NCBI GenBank assembly: GCA_015520565.1
Contig: WAPW01000006.1
Span: 1 to 55,755, forward strand
Length of the DNA stretch: 55,755 nucleotides
Origin: Candidatus Aciduliprofundum sp.
Lineage (GTDB): Archaea; Thermoplasmatota; Thermoplasmata; Thermoplasmatales; Aciduliprofundaceae
Direction of reading: 5' to 3'
Below are positions 9,621-18,204 of this stretch, piece after piece (the stretch's first letter is position 1; each line of letters starts with the position of its first letter). The position numbers and the translations under genes are program-made. The notes below the pieces were generated by a model that worked only from the letters and a program-made list of their open reading frames with translations, was not told the DNA's origin and ran no database searches.

Positions 9621-10583
9621 ATGAAAAAAGTAGTAGTAGGAGGAACTTTCGAATTCCTGCATAAAGGGCATAGAGAGTTGCTAAAAAAAGCTTTTGAGCT
9701 CGGAGATTTTGTACTGATTGGCATCACAGCAGATGGATTTAAAAAAGAATGCAGTGTGGACTTTGAGAATAGAAAAAGGAAAGTTGAAGATTTCATTCGG
9801 GATTTTTCTAAGCCATATGAAATTGTAAAGATTTACGATAAGTACGGCCCTACGCTCAGAGAGGACTTTGACATAATTGTTGTTTCTCCCGAAACTTTCA
9901 AAACTGCGGAAGAGATAAATGAGTTGAGAGAAAAGAAAGGTATGAAAAAGATGGAAATTGTGAAAATACCAATATTCTACGGAGAGGATCTTTTACCCAT
10001 ATCATCCAAAAGAATTAGAGATGGAGAAATTGATGTGAATGGAAAGAGATTGAAGCCATTAAAGGTAAATGTGGGCTCAGCAAATCCCTCAAAGATAAAC
10101 GCTGTAAGGGGGGTATTTGAAAATATATTCCCCTTTGAGATTGAGATAAAAGGAATTTCCGTGGATTCAAGTGTGTCTCCTCAGCCCCTTAATGGAGAGA
10201 CAATAAAGGGTGCAATAAACAGAGCAAAAAATGCCTTACAGGATGCGGATTACAGTGTGGGTATTGAAGCAGGACTTTTTTGGAATGCGGAAATCAGAGA
10301 ATACTTTGATAAAGCGTTCTGTGCAATCTTAGACAAATACGGTAATTTTACATATGGTTATTCTGGTGGCTTTACATATCCCCCAAGGGTTATTGAAATG
10401 GTCAAAGAGGGAATGGAAGTAGGAGATGCAATGGAAATAATCTCAGGAATAAAGGATATAAAGAAAAAAATGGGAGCAATAGGATATTTGAGCAAAGGAA
10501 AAATAAAAAGGGAGGAGTTCAACGCTCAAGCTGTCCTTATGGCCATGATTCCCCGCATCAGCCACGAACTTTATTTCTCATGA
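9621..10583 (+). CDS. Fusion: phosphopantetheine adenylyltransferase + DUF84 inosine/xanthosine triphosphatase
   Basis: 320 residues with two enzymes in one chain. Residues 1-148 are an archaeal CoaD-type nucleotidyltransferase: GGTFEFLHKGH carries the TxGxH-like site and ISSKRIRDGEID is the ISSTxIR-like motif. It makes dephospho-CoA from 4'-phosphopantetheine. Residues about 149-320 are a DUF84/YjjX-type NTPase (VNVGSANPSKINAVRGVF and GIEAGLF) that removes ITP and XTP from the nucleotide pool. The two steps share ATP-family nucleotides but not a pathway. The start follows the upstream stop by one base. The 3' end overlaps the convergent PQQ gene by 26 bases. Confidence 0.85.
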   Translation: MKKVVVGGTFEFLHKGHRELLKKAFELGDFVLIGITADGFKKECSVDFENRKRKVEDFIRDFSKPYEIVKIYDKYGPTLREDFDIIVVSPETFKTAEEINELREKKGMKKMEIVKIPIFYGEDLLPISSKRIRDGEIDVNGKRLKPLKVNVGSANPSKINAVRGVFENIFPFEIEIKGISVDSSVSPQPLNGETIKGAINRAKNALQDADYSVGIEAGLFWNAEIREYFDKAFCAILDKYGNFTYGYSGGFTYPPRVIEMVKEGMEVGDAMEIISGIKDIKKKMGAIGYLSKGKIKREEFNAQAVLMAMIPRISHELYFS

Positions 10584-12498
10584 GCAAGATGGCAAACAGC
10601 GCAACTATTAGTATGGGGATATAGCTAAACTCTGGTACCTCTTGATTTACCTGTGCAGTTTGCACCGAAGAGCTTCTAGAATTCCCATTGGAATCAACGA
10701 GGGTTACATAGTAATAAACTGTGCCCGTAGCATTCTGTGCAGGAATATAACCAATGTACGCTCCATTTGTGTAGTTCATCCATACTGCGTGGTACTCATC
10801 TCCAGATACATTTTTGTAATAGAGGATTGCTTGATACTCCTGCGTTGCATTTACAATAACTCTTATTGGCTGACCCACATAAGCTGTTTCATGTACCACA
10901 GAACTAATCTGAGGCAAAGAGGAATTATCTCCTAACCCATAGAGATATCCATTGTTTGAGGCAATTAGTACATAGGAATCCACAATAATGGGTGAGGAGA
11001 GTATATAATTCTCTGGCTGAGGAGTGTAATTTAGCAAGAGTGTTCCATCGGAGTTGAATACATAGAGAGTTCCATCATTGGTATTTGTAACTGCAATAAT
11101 CTTGCCAGAGGAGTATACAACACCCGCTTGGATTGGCCCGTTTAATTTCACATTCCACAATAAAGATGCTGAGGCTCCATTATCCTTTATTGCATATAGC
11201 TCTCCAGTAGAATTGCCCACATAAATTATTCCATTATGAAGCGAGGGGGAAGAGGTTGAAGCTCCTATTGAATAATCCCATATTTCATTGCCATCCATAC
11301 TCAATGCAACAAGCTTACCTCTAGTAGTAACAAAGTATATTCTTCCATTTTCAACTGCTGGAGCGCTTCTCACAGAGCTGCTGGTGGTATAATTCCAAGC
11401 ATAGGTACCATTCTCGTTTATGCATTCAATTCCGTAAGGTGGTCCCCAGTTGTAATTTGTATCTTCTATGCCTGCAATAGGCACTATTATCTTTCCTTCA
11501 TATATCGCAGGGATTCCAAAGTAATTGCTTCCCATAAGTGTAAGATTCCAAGCAATTGTGCCATTCTCTAAATATAGAGCATACAATTTTCCTGTGGAAT
11601 TCAAATTGAATGTGGCCACAAAAACCATTGGAACCTTATTAACTATATCAACTACAGGAGCAGATGTAATATCCTCTCCTATATATGCTTCCCAAGCCAA
11701 TGTTCCATTATTGGTGTAGAATGCCCTAACATACTTGTCTAATGTGCCTATAATGACATAATTTCCATAGAGAGTTGGTGAAGCTATTCCATAATAGCCA
11801 GCTGCACCTTTAGAGTTGTTCCAAATTAATTGCCCATTCATACTAAGGGCATACAAAGCATCTTCATCATCTATGAAAACCATTCCATTTCCAGCAACAG
11901 GCGTTGAGGAGAATCCCCATTGAGAGAGCCCTTTAAACTTCCATATCAAATCGGCCGCAGTTATATTGTAAAAGCCATTGGCAGTGTTATTGACATTTCC
12001 TCTTGGATTTGCCCAAACATTGTAGTGTCCGGGATATGCAAGCGCACCCTCATATGGAACCCAACTTGGATTATCGGCAGTATATACCCAAGAAATGACT
12101 TCTCCATTGTGAAGTGTGAGCGAGCTTGCACCAACATTGCTATTCTGCCATTCATAGCTTCCATTCTGCCACACCATTAAATGCCAATAATATCCTGTGC
12201 CTGACCAATCGTTCTCTTCCCATCCAATTTGATAGACATAAGCTCCATAACTTGACCAAGAATAATTTAATTGCAAATTCAATTGCTGTGCCGCTAATTC
12301 AGTTGCTTTTATAGATGTATGATTATCCTCGGGCAATATAACATTAGCACTCATAACCTGCTGATTTCCAAACTGGAATATCACTGTAACCTCCGTGCCT
12401 GCACTTGCATTCGCACTATATACAGCTGGTAGTATGGATAGAATAACAAGGGCCAAGAGCCCTAGAACAGCCATCCTAACAACTTTTCCCTTCATCAT
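10558..12498 (-). CDS. Secreted surface protein: DUF4430-like domain, PQQ-type beta-propeller, C-terminal anchor
   Basis: 646 residues. A signal peptide (VLGLLALVILSILPAVYSANA) is followed at about 40-150 by a domain resembling DUF4430 (YYWHLMVW..VGASSLTL), then at about 175-520 by quinoprotein-like propeller blades (repeats such as GKLVALSMDGNEIWDYSIG and GELYAIKDNG). An Ig-like segment (about 525-615) precedes the tail VPEFSYIPILIVALFAILLMRNK, a PEF motif plus transmembrane helix plus basic end, like archaeal sorting signals. Many N-x-S/T sequons suggest glycosylation outside the cell. No catalytic site is evident. It may bind a ligand or serve in the cell envelope. Confidence 0.75.
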   Translation of the reverse strand: MMKGKVVRMAVLGLLALVILSILPAVYSANASAGTEVTVIFQFGNQQVMSANVILPEDNHTSIKATELAAQQLNLQLNYSWSSYGAYVYQIGWEENDWSGTGYYWHLMVWQNGSYEWQNSNVGASSLTLHNGEVISWVYTADNPSWVPYEGALAYPGHYNVWANPRGNVNNTANGFYNITAADLIWKFKGLSQWGFSSTPVAGNGMVFIDDEDALYALSMNGQLIWNNSKGAAGYYGIASPTLYGNYVIIGTLDKYVRAFYTNNGTLAWEAYIGEDITSAPVVDIVNKVPMVFVATFNLNSTGKLYALYLENGTIAWNLTLMGSNYFGIPAIYEGKIIVPIAGIEDTNYNWGPPYGIECINENGTYAWNYTTSSSVRSAPAVENGRIYFVTTRGKLVALSMDGNEIWDYSIGASTSSPSLHNGIIYVGNSTGELYAIKDNGASASLLWNVKLNGPIQAGVVYSSGKIIAVTNTNDGTLYVFNSDGTLLLNYTPQPENYILSSPIIVDSYVLIASNNGYLYGLGDNSSLPQISSVVHETAYVGQPIRVIVNATQEYQAILYYKNVSGDEYHAVWMNYTNGAYIGYIPAQNATGTVYYYVTLVDSNGNSRSSSVQTAQVNQEVPEFSYIPILIVALFAILLMRNKVRG

Positions 12499-12641
12499 CC
12501 CACCTCAAATTTATTTTACTTTTCTCCACAAAACTTTAAAGTACTTAAACATTGCCATATAAAAAGTTCTGCAGGAATCTATAAATTAAGCTATCTTTAA
12601 AAACTAGAAAATTTAAAAATTGAAAGGGATAAATTAAAAAT

Positions 12642-12908
12642 TTAAATTAGGGTAACTTCTTCAATAACTACTCCCTGAACATTCTCTATCTTGTTAAATT
12701 CTTCTTCAATCTTATCGGCTATACCACCTTCATCTTTAACAATAACCTTCACAACGAGGGCTTTCAAGCCGAAAGCGATGGGCTGCAAATCAAACTCGGC
12801 AATCTTACCCAATGTGCCAACTCTCTTCTTTACCTCTTCCTTCATTTTCTCAAAATCCACATCTACACCTTCAGGCATGATTTTGTATGTTACCAAAACA
12901 TCTCCCAT
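12642..12908 (-). CDS. ef1B: Translation elongation factor 1-beta
   Basis: 88 residues, the full length of archaeal EF-1B, the GDP/GTP exchange factor of EF-1A. MGDVLVTYKIMPEGVDVDF at the start and the central FGLKALVVKVIVKDE (the catalytic beta-strand region) are characteristic. It follows the 54-residue zinc protein by 9 bases with a GGTGAT ribosome site, so the two form an operon, as in many archaea. Confidence 0.93.
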   Translation of the reverse strand: MGDVLVTYKIMPEGVDVDFEKMKEEVKKRVGTLGKIAEFDLQPIAFGLKALVVKVIVKDEGGIADKIEEEFNKIENVQGVVIEEVTLI

Positions 12909-12917
12909 TTTATCACC

Positions 12918-13082
12918 TCAAGGTCCTTCAAACCCGCAGTTGGGGCACTTGTAAGGTATGCTCTGCTCACGGCAGCGATTACATCTTGCAATTAAGGCCC
13001 CACAATTTGGGCAGCGAAATACCACTGAGCCCTCATCAAGTCCTCTTCCGCATGATGTGCAGAATTCTATTGTCTCTTCCAT
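12918..13082 (-). CDS. Small double zinc-finger protein (HVO_2753-like)
   Basis: 54 residues, too short for the ORF track. Eight cysteines form two zinc ribbons: C8-x2-C11 with C24-P-x-C27, then C34-x2-C37 with C46-P-x-C49, ending CGFEGP. Cys spacing, tail and position directly before EF-1B match the archaeal micro-protein family typified by Haloferax HVO_2753. A GGTGAG ribosome site stands 5 bases before the ATG. Probably an RNA- or ribosome-associated factor, inferred from family and neighbour. Confidence 0.85.
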   Translation of the reverse strand: MEETIEFCTSCGRGLDEGSVVFRCPNCGALIARCNRCREQSIPYKCPNCGFEGP

Positions 13083-13167
13083 ATTCTCACCTGTTAGAGG
13101 GTATTAGGGCTTCATTTAAAAAGGTTATGGATGGAAAAAATATTCTCTTATAATCCCATCCTCTCTT

Positions 13168-13758
13168 ATGAAAAATTCAATCAAATTCCTTAGATTTTTC
13201 GGGCTCATAACCCTCATAGTTTACTGGACTTTTACAATAATTTCCATATCTCAGAATCCTTGGTTTTCCGTTATGCACAATGCATTAAGCGATCTCGGCT
13301 CTAACAATGCAAATGCACCATGGCTCTACAATTACGGCTTAATCTTTTCTTTCCCACTCCTATTCATCTTCTCCATTTACTTGCTTATCATAGCAAGAAA
13401 TAAGCTGCAAATTATTGGAGGCGCGTTTATAACAATTTCTTCCATATTCCTCGCATTTATTGGAATTTTCCATAGCGGTACAAGGCCCCATGTATTTGTA
13501 TCTACATACTTCTTTTTACAATTCTTCTTTGGAATGTTCATATTTGGAATAGCAACTCCAAAGATAAGAATTGCAAGCATAATCCTCTTTGCTTTAGCTT
13601 GGAGTGGCATCGCATTTCCTTGGCCCTCCACCGCCACAATTGAAATATACGAAATATCAATAATAGGGGTATTTGTAATCTTAATTGCTTTGCTCAATCC
13701 AGAAAAATTAGTGAATAAAGAGCACTCTCCCCAAAATCCAAGGATACCATGGATGTAA
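13168..13758 (+). CDS. DUF998 integral membrane protein
   Basis: 196 residues with about six hydrophobic helices. The first loop carries SVMHNALSDLGS, the conserved N-A-L-S-D-L-G signature of the DUF998 family, and the third loop has GIFHSGTRPH. DUF998 proteins are multi-pass membrane proteins of unknown function, common in archaea. An AAAAATATTC element precedes the ATG by about 25 bases, consistent with a leaderless mRNA. The last 65 bases overlap the convergent DUF2284 gene. Confidence 0.82.
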   Translation: MKNSIKFLRFFGLITLIVYWTFTIISISQNPWFSVMHNALSDLGSNNANAPWLYNYGLIFSFPLLFIFSIYLLIIARNKLQIIGGAFITISSIFLAFIGIFHSGTRPHVFVSTYFFLQFFFGMFIFGIATPKIRIASIILFALAWSGIAFPWPSTATIEIYEISIIGVFVILIALLNPEKLVNKEHSPQNPRIPWM

Positions 13759-14200
13759 TTTCAATCCCTATGGCATCTAGGGAGAAGCGAACCTTTTCGG
13801 ACATAGGGCATTTTCCACTTTTTTCAAACTCGCATTCCTCGCATAGATTGCATGCTCCGGGGAATAGTGCATAAACATAGGGATGTTCCTTGAATAGCTC
13901 TTTTTCCCTCTTTAGAAGATAATTTAAAATCTTCCTCTTCTCAATTTCAAAATCTTCCATATTAATTTCAAACTTAAGCAATAATGCCCTCTTGTAGCTA
14001 TGTACCCACTCCTTCGCATCCCTCCAAGATGGCGCGTAAGGTGGGCAAGATGGTCTTTTACCATAGAAGGGGCAAGTGGTGCATTTCCAAACTGGTCTAG
14101 GAGAGACTTTTATTTCATTCGTATCAATCTCTTTCTCATATAGAACTTTCACAATGGTTATATGCTCTTCGTAAATAACCTTTTTATATGTTTTAGGCAT
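13694..14200 (-). CDS. DUF2284 cysteine-rich metal-binding protein
   Basis: About 168 residues from the ATG at 14200. The longer ORF to 14260 runs antisense into the COG1433 gene. Motifs CTTCPFYGKRPSCPPYAPSW and CNLCEECEF..GKCP match DUF2284 (COG5423), predicted Fe-S or metal-binding proteins often near methyl-transfer or cofactor genes. An alternative GTG start at 14152 would remove 16 residues and fit better with the TATA-like CATATAAAAAGG at 14180-14190. The start codon lies only 10 bases from that of the divergent gene, so the promoter layout is unusual. The two products may be linked through metal-cofactor handling. Confidence 0.8.
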   Translation of the reverse strand: MPKTYKKVIYEEHITIVKVLYEKEIDTNEIKVSPRPVWKCTTCPFYGKRPSCPPYAPSWRDAKEWVHSYKRALLLKFEINMEDFEIEKRKILNYLLKREKELFKEHPYVYALFPGACNLCEECEFEKSGKCPMSEKVRFSLDAIGIEITSMVSLDFGESALYSLIFLD

Positions 14201-14209
14201 ACCTAAATT

Positions 14210-14623
14210 ATGAAAGTGGCGGTAAGCACAAGTGATGGAAAGGAGATAACAAAAGACCATTTTGGCGAGGGGAAATTTTTCCTAATATACGAGGTAGGAG
14301 ATGGTGTAATGCTCTTGGAAAAAAGGGAGAATAACTCTCCTGAGGAAGAGCATGGTGCAAAAGAGAAGGCAAGGGGAATATCTGCAATCCTCTCAGACAT
14401 ACCTATATTCTTGGGCTATCAATTCGGGCCAAATATAATGAGGATAAAGGACAAATTCTTGCCAGTGGTAAGCAGAGAAAGAAATATAGAGAAAGCATTA
14501 GAATTGCTAAGGAGATATGAAGATGAGATAAAGAAAGAATTAAAAGCTCCGAGAGGAAGAGCGATAATTATGAATGAAGGAGGGATAAGAATTGTGGAAG
14601 TTAAAGATGCAAAAGATTTTTAA
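14210..14623 (+). CDS. NifX/NifB-type dinitrogenase iron-molybdenum cofactor family protein (COG1433)
   Basis: 137 residues. The N-terminal 100 match the NifX/NafY-like fold: MKVAVSTSDGKEITKDHFGEGKFFLIYEV is the family opening. It lacks the family's cysteine or histidine cofactor pocket in any obvious form, and it has a C-terminal extension with a possible helix (ALELLRRYEDEIKKEL). COG1433 proteins bind Fe-S or FeMo-type cofactors. No nitrogenase genes are near, so its role is open. The TATA-like TTTTTATATG sits about 24 bases before the ATG. PEPCK follows after 35 bases. Confidence 0.72.
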   Translation: MKVAVSTSDGKEITKDHFGEGKFFLIYEVGDGVMLLEKRENNSPEEEHGAKEKARGISAILSDIPIFLGYQFGPNIMRIKDKFLPVVSRERNIEKALELLRRYEDEIKKELKAPRGRAIIMNEGGIRIVEVKDAKDF

Positions 14624-14658
14624 CATTTCCAAGCATGCCTCCCCGCAAGGTGATATAA

Positions 14659-16527
14659 ATGAATGATTTAGAATACCTCAAAAGCGTGATGGACGAGGAG
14701 CAATACAAAAAATTGGAAAAGATAGATAATCCAGAGCTCTATCATTTTCTAGCAGAGCATATAAAATTGCTTAAACCATCAAAGATTTTCGTTGCAGATG
14801 ATAGCGAAAGTGATGAGCTTTATATAAGGAACAGGGCAATAGTTTACGAGGAGGAGCGTTTGCTAAAAACTCCAGGACATACTGTGCATTACGATAACTA
14901 CTATGACCAAGCAAGGGATAAGGAGCATACTTACATCCTTACACCCCATGGAGAGAAATTACCATACTTAAACACTATGAAGAGAGATGATGGCCTCAAA
15001 GAAGTTTTAGATATTATGGATGGAATTATGAAAGGTAAAGAATTGTTCATTTTATTCTTCTCCCTCGGTCCAAAAAATTCCGAGTTTATGATACCTTCTG
15101 TACAACTCACAGATTCTGCCTATGTGGCCCACAGCGAATTTATGCTATATCGCAAGGCCTATGATGTTTTCGCCCAAAATCCAAATTTGGATTTCTTTAA
15201 ATTCGTACATTCTGAGGGAGAGTTAGATAAGAGAAAAACGAGCAAGAATCTGGATAAGAGGCGCATAATGATAGACCTTGAGGGAAATATAACTTACGCT
15301 GTAAATACTCAGTATGCAGGAAACACTATTGGGCTAAAAAAGCCAGCATTTAGATTAACCATAAATAAGGCTGTAAAGGAAGGATGGCTCAGCGAGCACA
15401 TGTTCCTCATGGGTGTCAATGGCCCAAATGGGAGGGTTACTTATTTCACTGGAGCATTTCCAAGCATGTGCGGAAAAACTTCCACTTGTATGCTCGTAGG
15501 TGAGCGCTTAGTTGGAGATGACCTATCGTTCATAAAAGACATAAATGGAGAAGCTAGAGCGGTTAATGTTGAATACGGGGTATTTGGAATTATACAGGGA
15601 GTGAATAAGGAGGATGATCCATACATATGGCAAGTATTGCATACTCCACAAGAAATAATATTCTCTAATGTCCTGGTGCACGAAGGAAAGCCATACTGGA
15701 ACGAGATGGGCGAGGATATACCCTGCAAGGGAGAGAATCACAGTGGAAAATGGTGGTGCGGAAAGAAAGATAAGGAGGGAAATGAAATTCCTCCAAGCCA
15801 TAAGAATGCAAGGTTCACCGCTCGCCTAATATACTTCCCAAATTTGGATAGAGAGGCCCTTGATGCAAAAGAAGGCGTGAAATTAAGTGGAATGATATTC
15901 GGTGGCCGCGACTCTGATACTTGGCCTCCTGTTTGCGAATCTTTCAACTGGCAGCATGGGGTAATAATAAAAGGGGCATCCATTGAATCTGAAACCACAG
16001 CAGCTACATTGGGCAAAGAAGGAGTAAGAAAATTCAACATAATGTCAATCCTTGATTTTATGTCCGTGCACCTTGGGATATACCTTGAAAATTATCTCAA
16101 ATTTGGTAAAAAGCTCAAAGCTCCACCAAAGATATTCGCAGTGAATTACTTCCTAAAGGATGAAAATGGAAATTATTTGAATAGCAAATTGGATAAGAAA
16201 GTATGGCTCAAGTGGATGGATCTGCGTGTGCACAATGAGGTAGATGCTATTGAAACACCCATTGGCTATATACCATATTACGAGGACCTTGCAAGGTTAT
16301 TCAAAGAAGTTTTCAATAGGGAATATAAGAAAGAGGACTACGAGAAGCAATTTACAATCAGAGTGCCCAATCTCTTGGCAAAAATAGAGAGAATAAGAAA
16401 GATATACAGCAACATGGACAACATACCAAAGGAGCTATATGAGGAATTGGATGCAGAAGAAAAGAGATTAAAAGAAGCACAAAAGAAATATGGAGATTTC
16501 ATCTCTCCATTCCAATTCATTTCTTAA
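14659..16527 (+). CDS. pckG: Phosphoenolpyruvate carboxykinase (GTP)
   Basis: 622 residues, the size of the GTP-dependent class. The P-loop region FTGAFPSMCGKT (about 264-273) holds the reactive Cys271 typical of GTP enzymes. GDDLSF (286-291) is kinase motif 2, and GGRDSDTWPPVCESFNWQHG near 414-433 is the nucleotide/Mn region. It interconverts oxaloacetate plus GTP with PEP plus CO2 plus GDP, the entry to gluconeogenesis from amino acids. GGTGAT stands 7 bases before the ATG. It could be cotranscribed with the COG1433 gene, but the 35-base gap leaves this uncertain. Confidence 0.95.
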   Translation: MNDLEYLKSVMDEEQYKKLEKIDNPELYHFLAEHIKLLKPSKIFVADDSESDELYIRNRAIVYEEERLLKTPGHTVHYDNYYDQARDKEHTYILTPHGEKLPYLNTMKRDDGLKEVLDIMDGIMKGKELFILFFSLGPKNSEFMIPSVQLTDSAYVAHSEFMLYRKAYDVFAQNPNLDFFKFVHSEGELDKRKTSKNLDKRRIMIDLEGNITYAVNTQYAGNTIGLKKPAFRLTINKAVKEGWLSEHMFLMGVNGPNGRVTYFTGAFPSMCGKTSTCMLVGERLVGDDLSFIKDINGEARAVNVEYGVFGIIQGVNKEDDPYIWQVLHTPQEIIFSNVLVHEGKPYWNEMGEDIPCKGENHSGKWWCGKKDKEGNEIPPSHKNARFTARLIYFPNLDREALDAKEGVKLSGMIFGGRDSDTWPPVCESFNWQHGVIIKGASIESETTAATLGKEGVRKFNIMSILDFMSVHLGIYLENYLKFGKKLKAPPKIFAVNYFLKDENGNYLNSKLDKKVWLKWMDLRVHNEVDAIETPIGYIPYYEDLARLFKEVFNREYKKEDYEKQFTIRVPNLLAKIERIRKIYSNMDNIPKELYEELDAEEKRLKEAQKKYGDFISPFQFIS

Positions 16528-16615
16528 ATTTTTGAGCTTTCTCTAAAGTTTTTATAGATCTACCATTCTTAAATTTCTCTCTTTGATAAGTATCCGTTAT
16601 GCCCAAGAACAAGCA

Positions 16616-16921
16616 TTATTTTTCCCTCATCTCTTCAACTTCTTCCTTTCCATTTTCAAGAGCATCTTCTATTTCAACATCTAAATTCCGAAGCAATTCC
16701 ATAAACTCTCCAAAATGCTCTTTCTCCTCCTTTGCTATATCCAAGAAAACTTTGCGTACCAGCTCATCTTTTGCCAAAGAGGCAAGTTGCTCGTATAAGT
16801 TTATGGCATCTAATTCTGCAATTATGCCTATTCGTACAAGCTCTACATCTGGCTCTTCCTTAGCAAGCTCTTTCAATTTCTCAATATCAAAAGGTATTTT
16901 TGACAGCATATCAATCCCCAT
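16616..16921 (-). CDS. Stand-alone encapsulated-ferritin-like (FLP/EncFtn-type) protein
   Basis: 101 residues (97 if the second Met at 16909 is used, which matches the family opening MLS and a GGGGAT site). The helix pair IIAELDAINLYEQL and IAKEEKEHFGEF carries the Glu and ExxH iron ligands. This pattern strongly recalls the ferritin-like domain fused to the N-terminus of encapsulin in Pyrococcus and the separate EncFtn cargo proteins. No encapsulin shell follows it here. EncFtn-type subunits dimerise to form a ferroxidase centre. It has its own TATA box and lies downstream of the peroxiredoxin, continuing the iron/oxygen theme. Confidence 0.78.
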   Translation of the reverse strand: MGIDMLSKIPFDIEKLKELAKEEPDVELVRIGIIAELDAINLYEQLASLAKDELVRKVFLDIAKEEKEHFGEFMELLRNLDVEIEDALENGKEEVEEMREK

Positions 16922-16938
16922 ACTTCATCAAATTACAG

Positions 16939-16970
16939 CATATAAAGATTTTCAAAATAAAAAAAGAAAT
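16939..16970 (-). promoter_or_regulatory. T-rich terminator of the defence run and TATA box of the EncFtn-like gene
   Basis: On the minus strand after the peroxiredoxin stop comes ATTTCTTTTTTTATTTTG (16954-16970), a T-run of the archaeal terminator type. Then CTTTATATG (16939-16947) sits 22-34 bases before the candidate starts of the next gene. This suggests that the long operon ends here and the EncFtn-like gene is transcribed separately. Confidence 0.5.
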
Positions 16971-16979
16971 GGGTAGAGG

Positions 16980-17621
16980 TCAGAGTGATTTGTGGCAAAG
17001 CCACCAGTCGTAGCACTCTATCTCGCCCTTCTTCTTGGCCTCCTCCCTGGCCTTTATATCCTCGGTAGTGCTTGCAGGTGGCACTATTACCCTATCTCCT
17101 ATTAGCTCATTGTTAGGCCATTTGTGGGGCAGAGCTACACCGTACTTATCGCTTGTCTGCAACGCTTTCAGAGCACGAAGTATTTCATCCCAATCCCTGC
17201 CTACTTCAGCGGGATAATACACTATTGCCCTTATTATCCCCTTAGGATCCACCATGAAAACTGCCCTAGCAGTTGCCGTTGAGCCACTTGGAATCATACC
17301 AAGCATCTCTGCAAGCTCGCCACGGTCATCTGCTATAATGGGGAACTGTATTTCCTCTCCAAGATTATCCTTGATCCACTCCATCCACTTTAGATGCGAG
17401 AACACCTGATCCACACTCAATCCAATAACTTCTGCACCTATTTCCTTGAACTTATCCAATCTCTTCTGCATGGCGTAGAACTCTGTTGTGCACACTGGTG
17501 TGAAATCCGCTGGATGTGAGAATAGAACGAACCACTTGCCTGCAAAGTGGTCTGGCAACTTCATCTTTCCATGGGTTGTGTTAACCTCTACCTCCGGAAA
17601 TTTTTCTCCTATTACTACCAT
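16980..17621 (-). CDS. Archaeal Prx6-type peroxiredoxin
   Basis: 213 residues. The peroxidatic site is [13 protein letters not shown] with Cys44. The C-terminal arm carries Cys203 and Cys209 ([11 protein letters not shown]), the same three-cysteine plan as Aeropyrum thioredoxin peroxidase (C50/C207/C213). It reduces H2O2 and alkyl peroxides in the cytoplasm and assembles as a ring decamer in relatives. A GGAGGTGATG ribosome site precedes the ATG. It is the last gene of the defence run, separated from osmC by 76 bases containing a hairpin. Confidence 0.95.
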   Translation of the reverse strand: MVVIGEKFPEVEVNTTHGKMKLPDHFAGKWFVLFSHPADFTPVCTTEFYAMQKRLDKFKEIGAEVIGLSVDQVFSHLKWMEWIKDNLGEEIQFPIIADDRGELAEMLGMIPSGSTATARAVFMVDPKGIIRAIVYYPAEVGRDWDEILRALKALQTSDKYGVALPHKWPNNELIGDRVIVPPASTTEDIKAREEAKKKGEIECYDWWLCHKSL

Positions 17622-17679
17622 CTTTCATCACCTCCTTTTTTTACTATTTTTCAAGATGCAAACATTGCACCAAACCTAT

Positions 17680-17696
17680 GAAGCTTATCAAGCTTC
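17680..17696. repeat. Perfect 7-bp inverted repeat between osmC and the peroxiredoxin gene
   Basis: GAAGCTT-ATC-AAGCTTC forms a perfect hairpin immediately after the osmC stop on the minus strand. No T-run follows, so it does not look like a terminator. It may be an mRNA processing or stability element that sets the ratio of the last gene to the rest of the operon. Confidence 0.5.
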
Positions 17697-17697
17697 T

Positions 17698-18189
17698 TTA
17701 ATCAACCTCCTTTATATCTACCTCTAGAATCTCTTCCACATTACCCTTTATTGCCTTGCTCACCAAGCAATATTTATGCGTTATCTCCACAAGTTTTTCG
17801 GCCTTGCTTTTCTCTCCCCTAGCAATACTTAGTTTCACATTCAATTTCATCTTGTCAAACTTGAATCCCCTATCTGTGTCAATCCCTAGTATTGGCTTTA
17901 CTATAACCTTAAGCTCATTTATATGCACTCCTATTTTCTCATTTATAGCTGTCATTGTAGTTATGAAGCATACTGCTAAAGCCGCTGGTAAGAGCTGTTC
18001 AGGCCAAGTTACATTTGGAGGAGGATTTATTGGACTAACGGTGAGGGGGTTATCCACCTCTAGCTCCATATCATGAATTTTCGTCTTGGTTCTTCCATCT
18101 CCAATCCAAACTGATTCTGCTGCTAGGAGCTCCCCTAAAGCTTCAAAATCTATGTTTTCCAAATCTTCACCAGATTTTTTCTCATCCAT
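17698..18189 (-). CDS. OsmC/Ohr-family peroxidase
   Basis: 163 residues. Both redox cysteines of the OsmC/Ohr family are present: the first in LAVCFITTMTAI on the central helix, the second in THKYCLVSKAIKGN near the C-terminus. Such dimers reduce organic hydroperoxides with lipoyl or thiol donors. The N-terminus carries about 20 extra acidic residues (MDEKKSGEDLENIDFE). An AGGAGGTAG ribosome site precedes it and the gap to HdeD is 15 bases, so it belongs to the operon. Confidence 0.88.
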   Translation of the reverse strand: MDEKKSGEDLENIDFEALGELLAAESVWIGDGRTKTKIHDMELEVDNPLTVSPINPPPNVTWPEQLLPAALAVCFITTMTAINEKIGVHINELKVIVKPILGIDTDRGFKFDKMKLNVKLSIARGEKSKAEKLVEITHKYCLVSKAIKGNVEEILEVDIKEVD

Positions 18190-18204
18190 ATTCCTACCTC
18201 CTTT

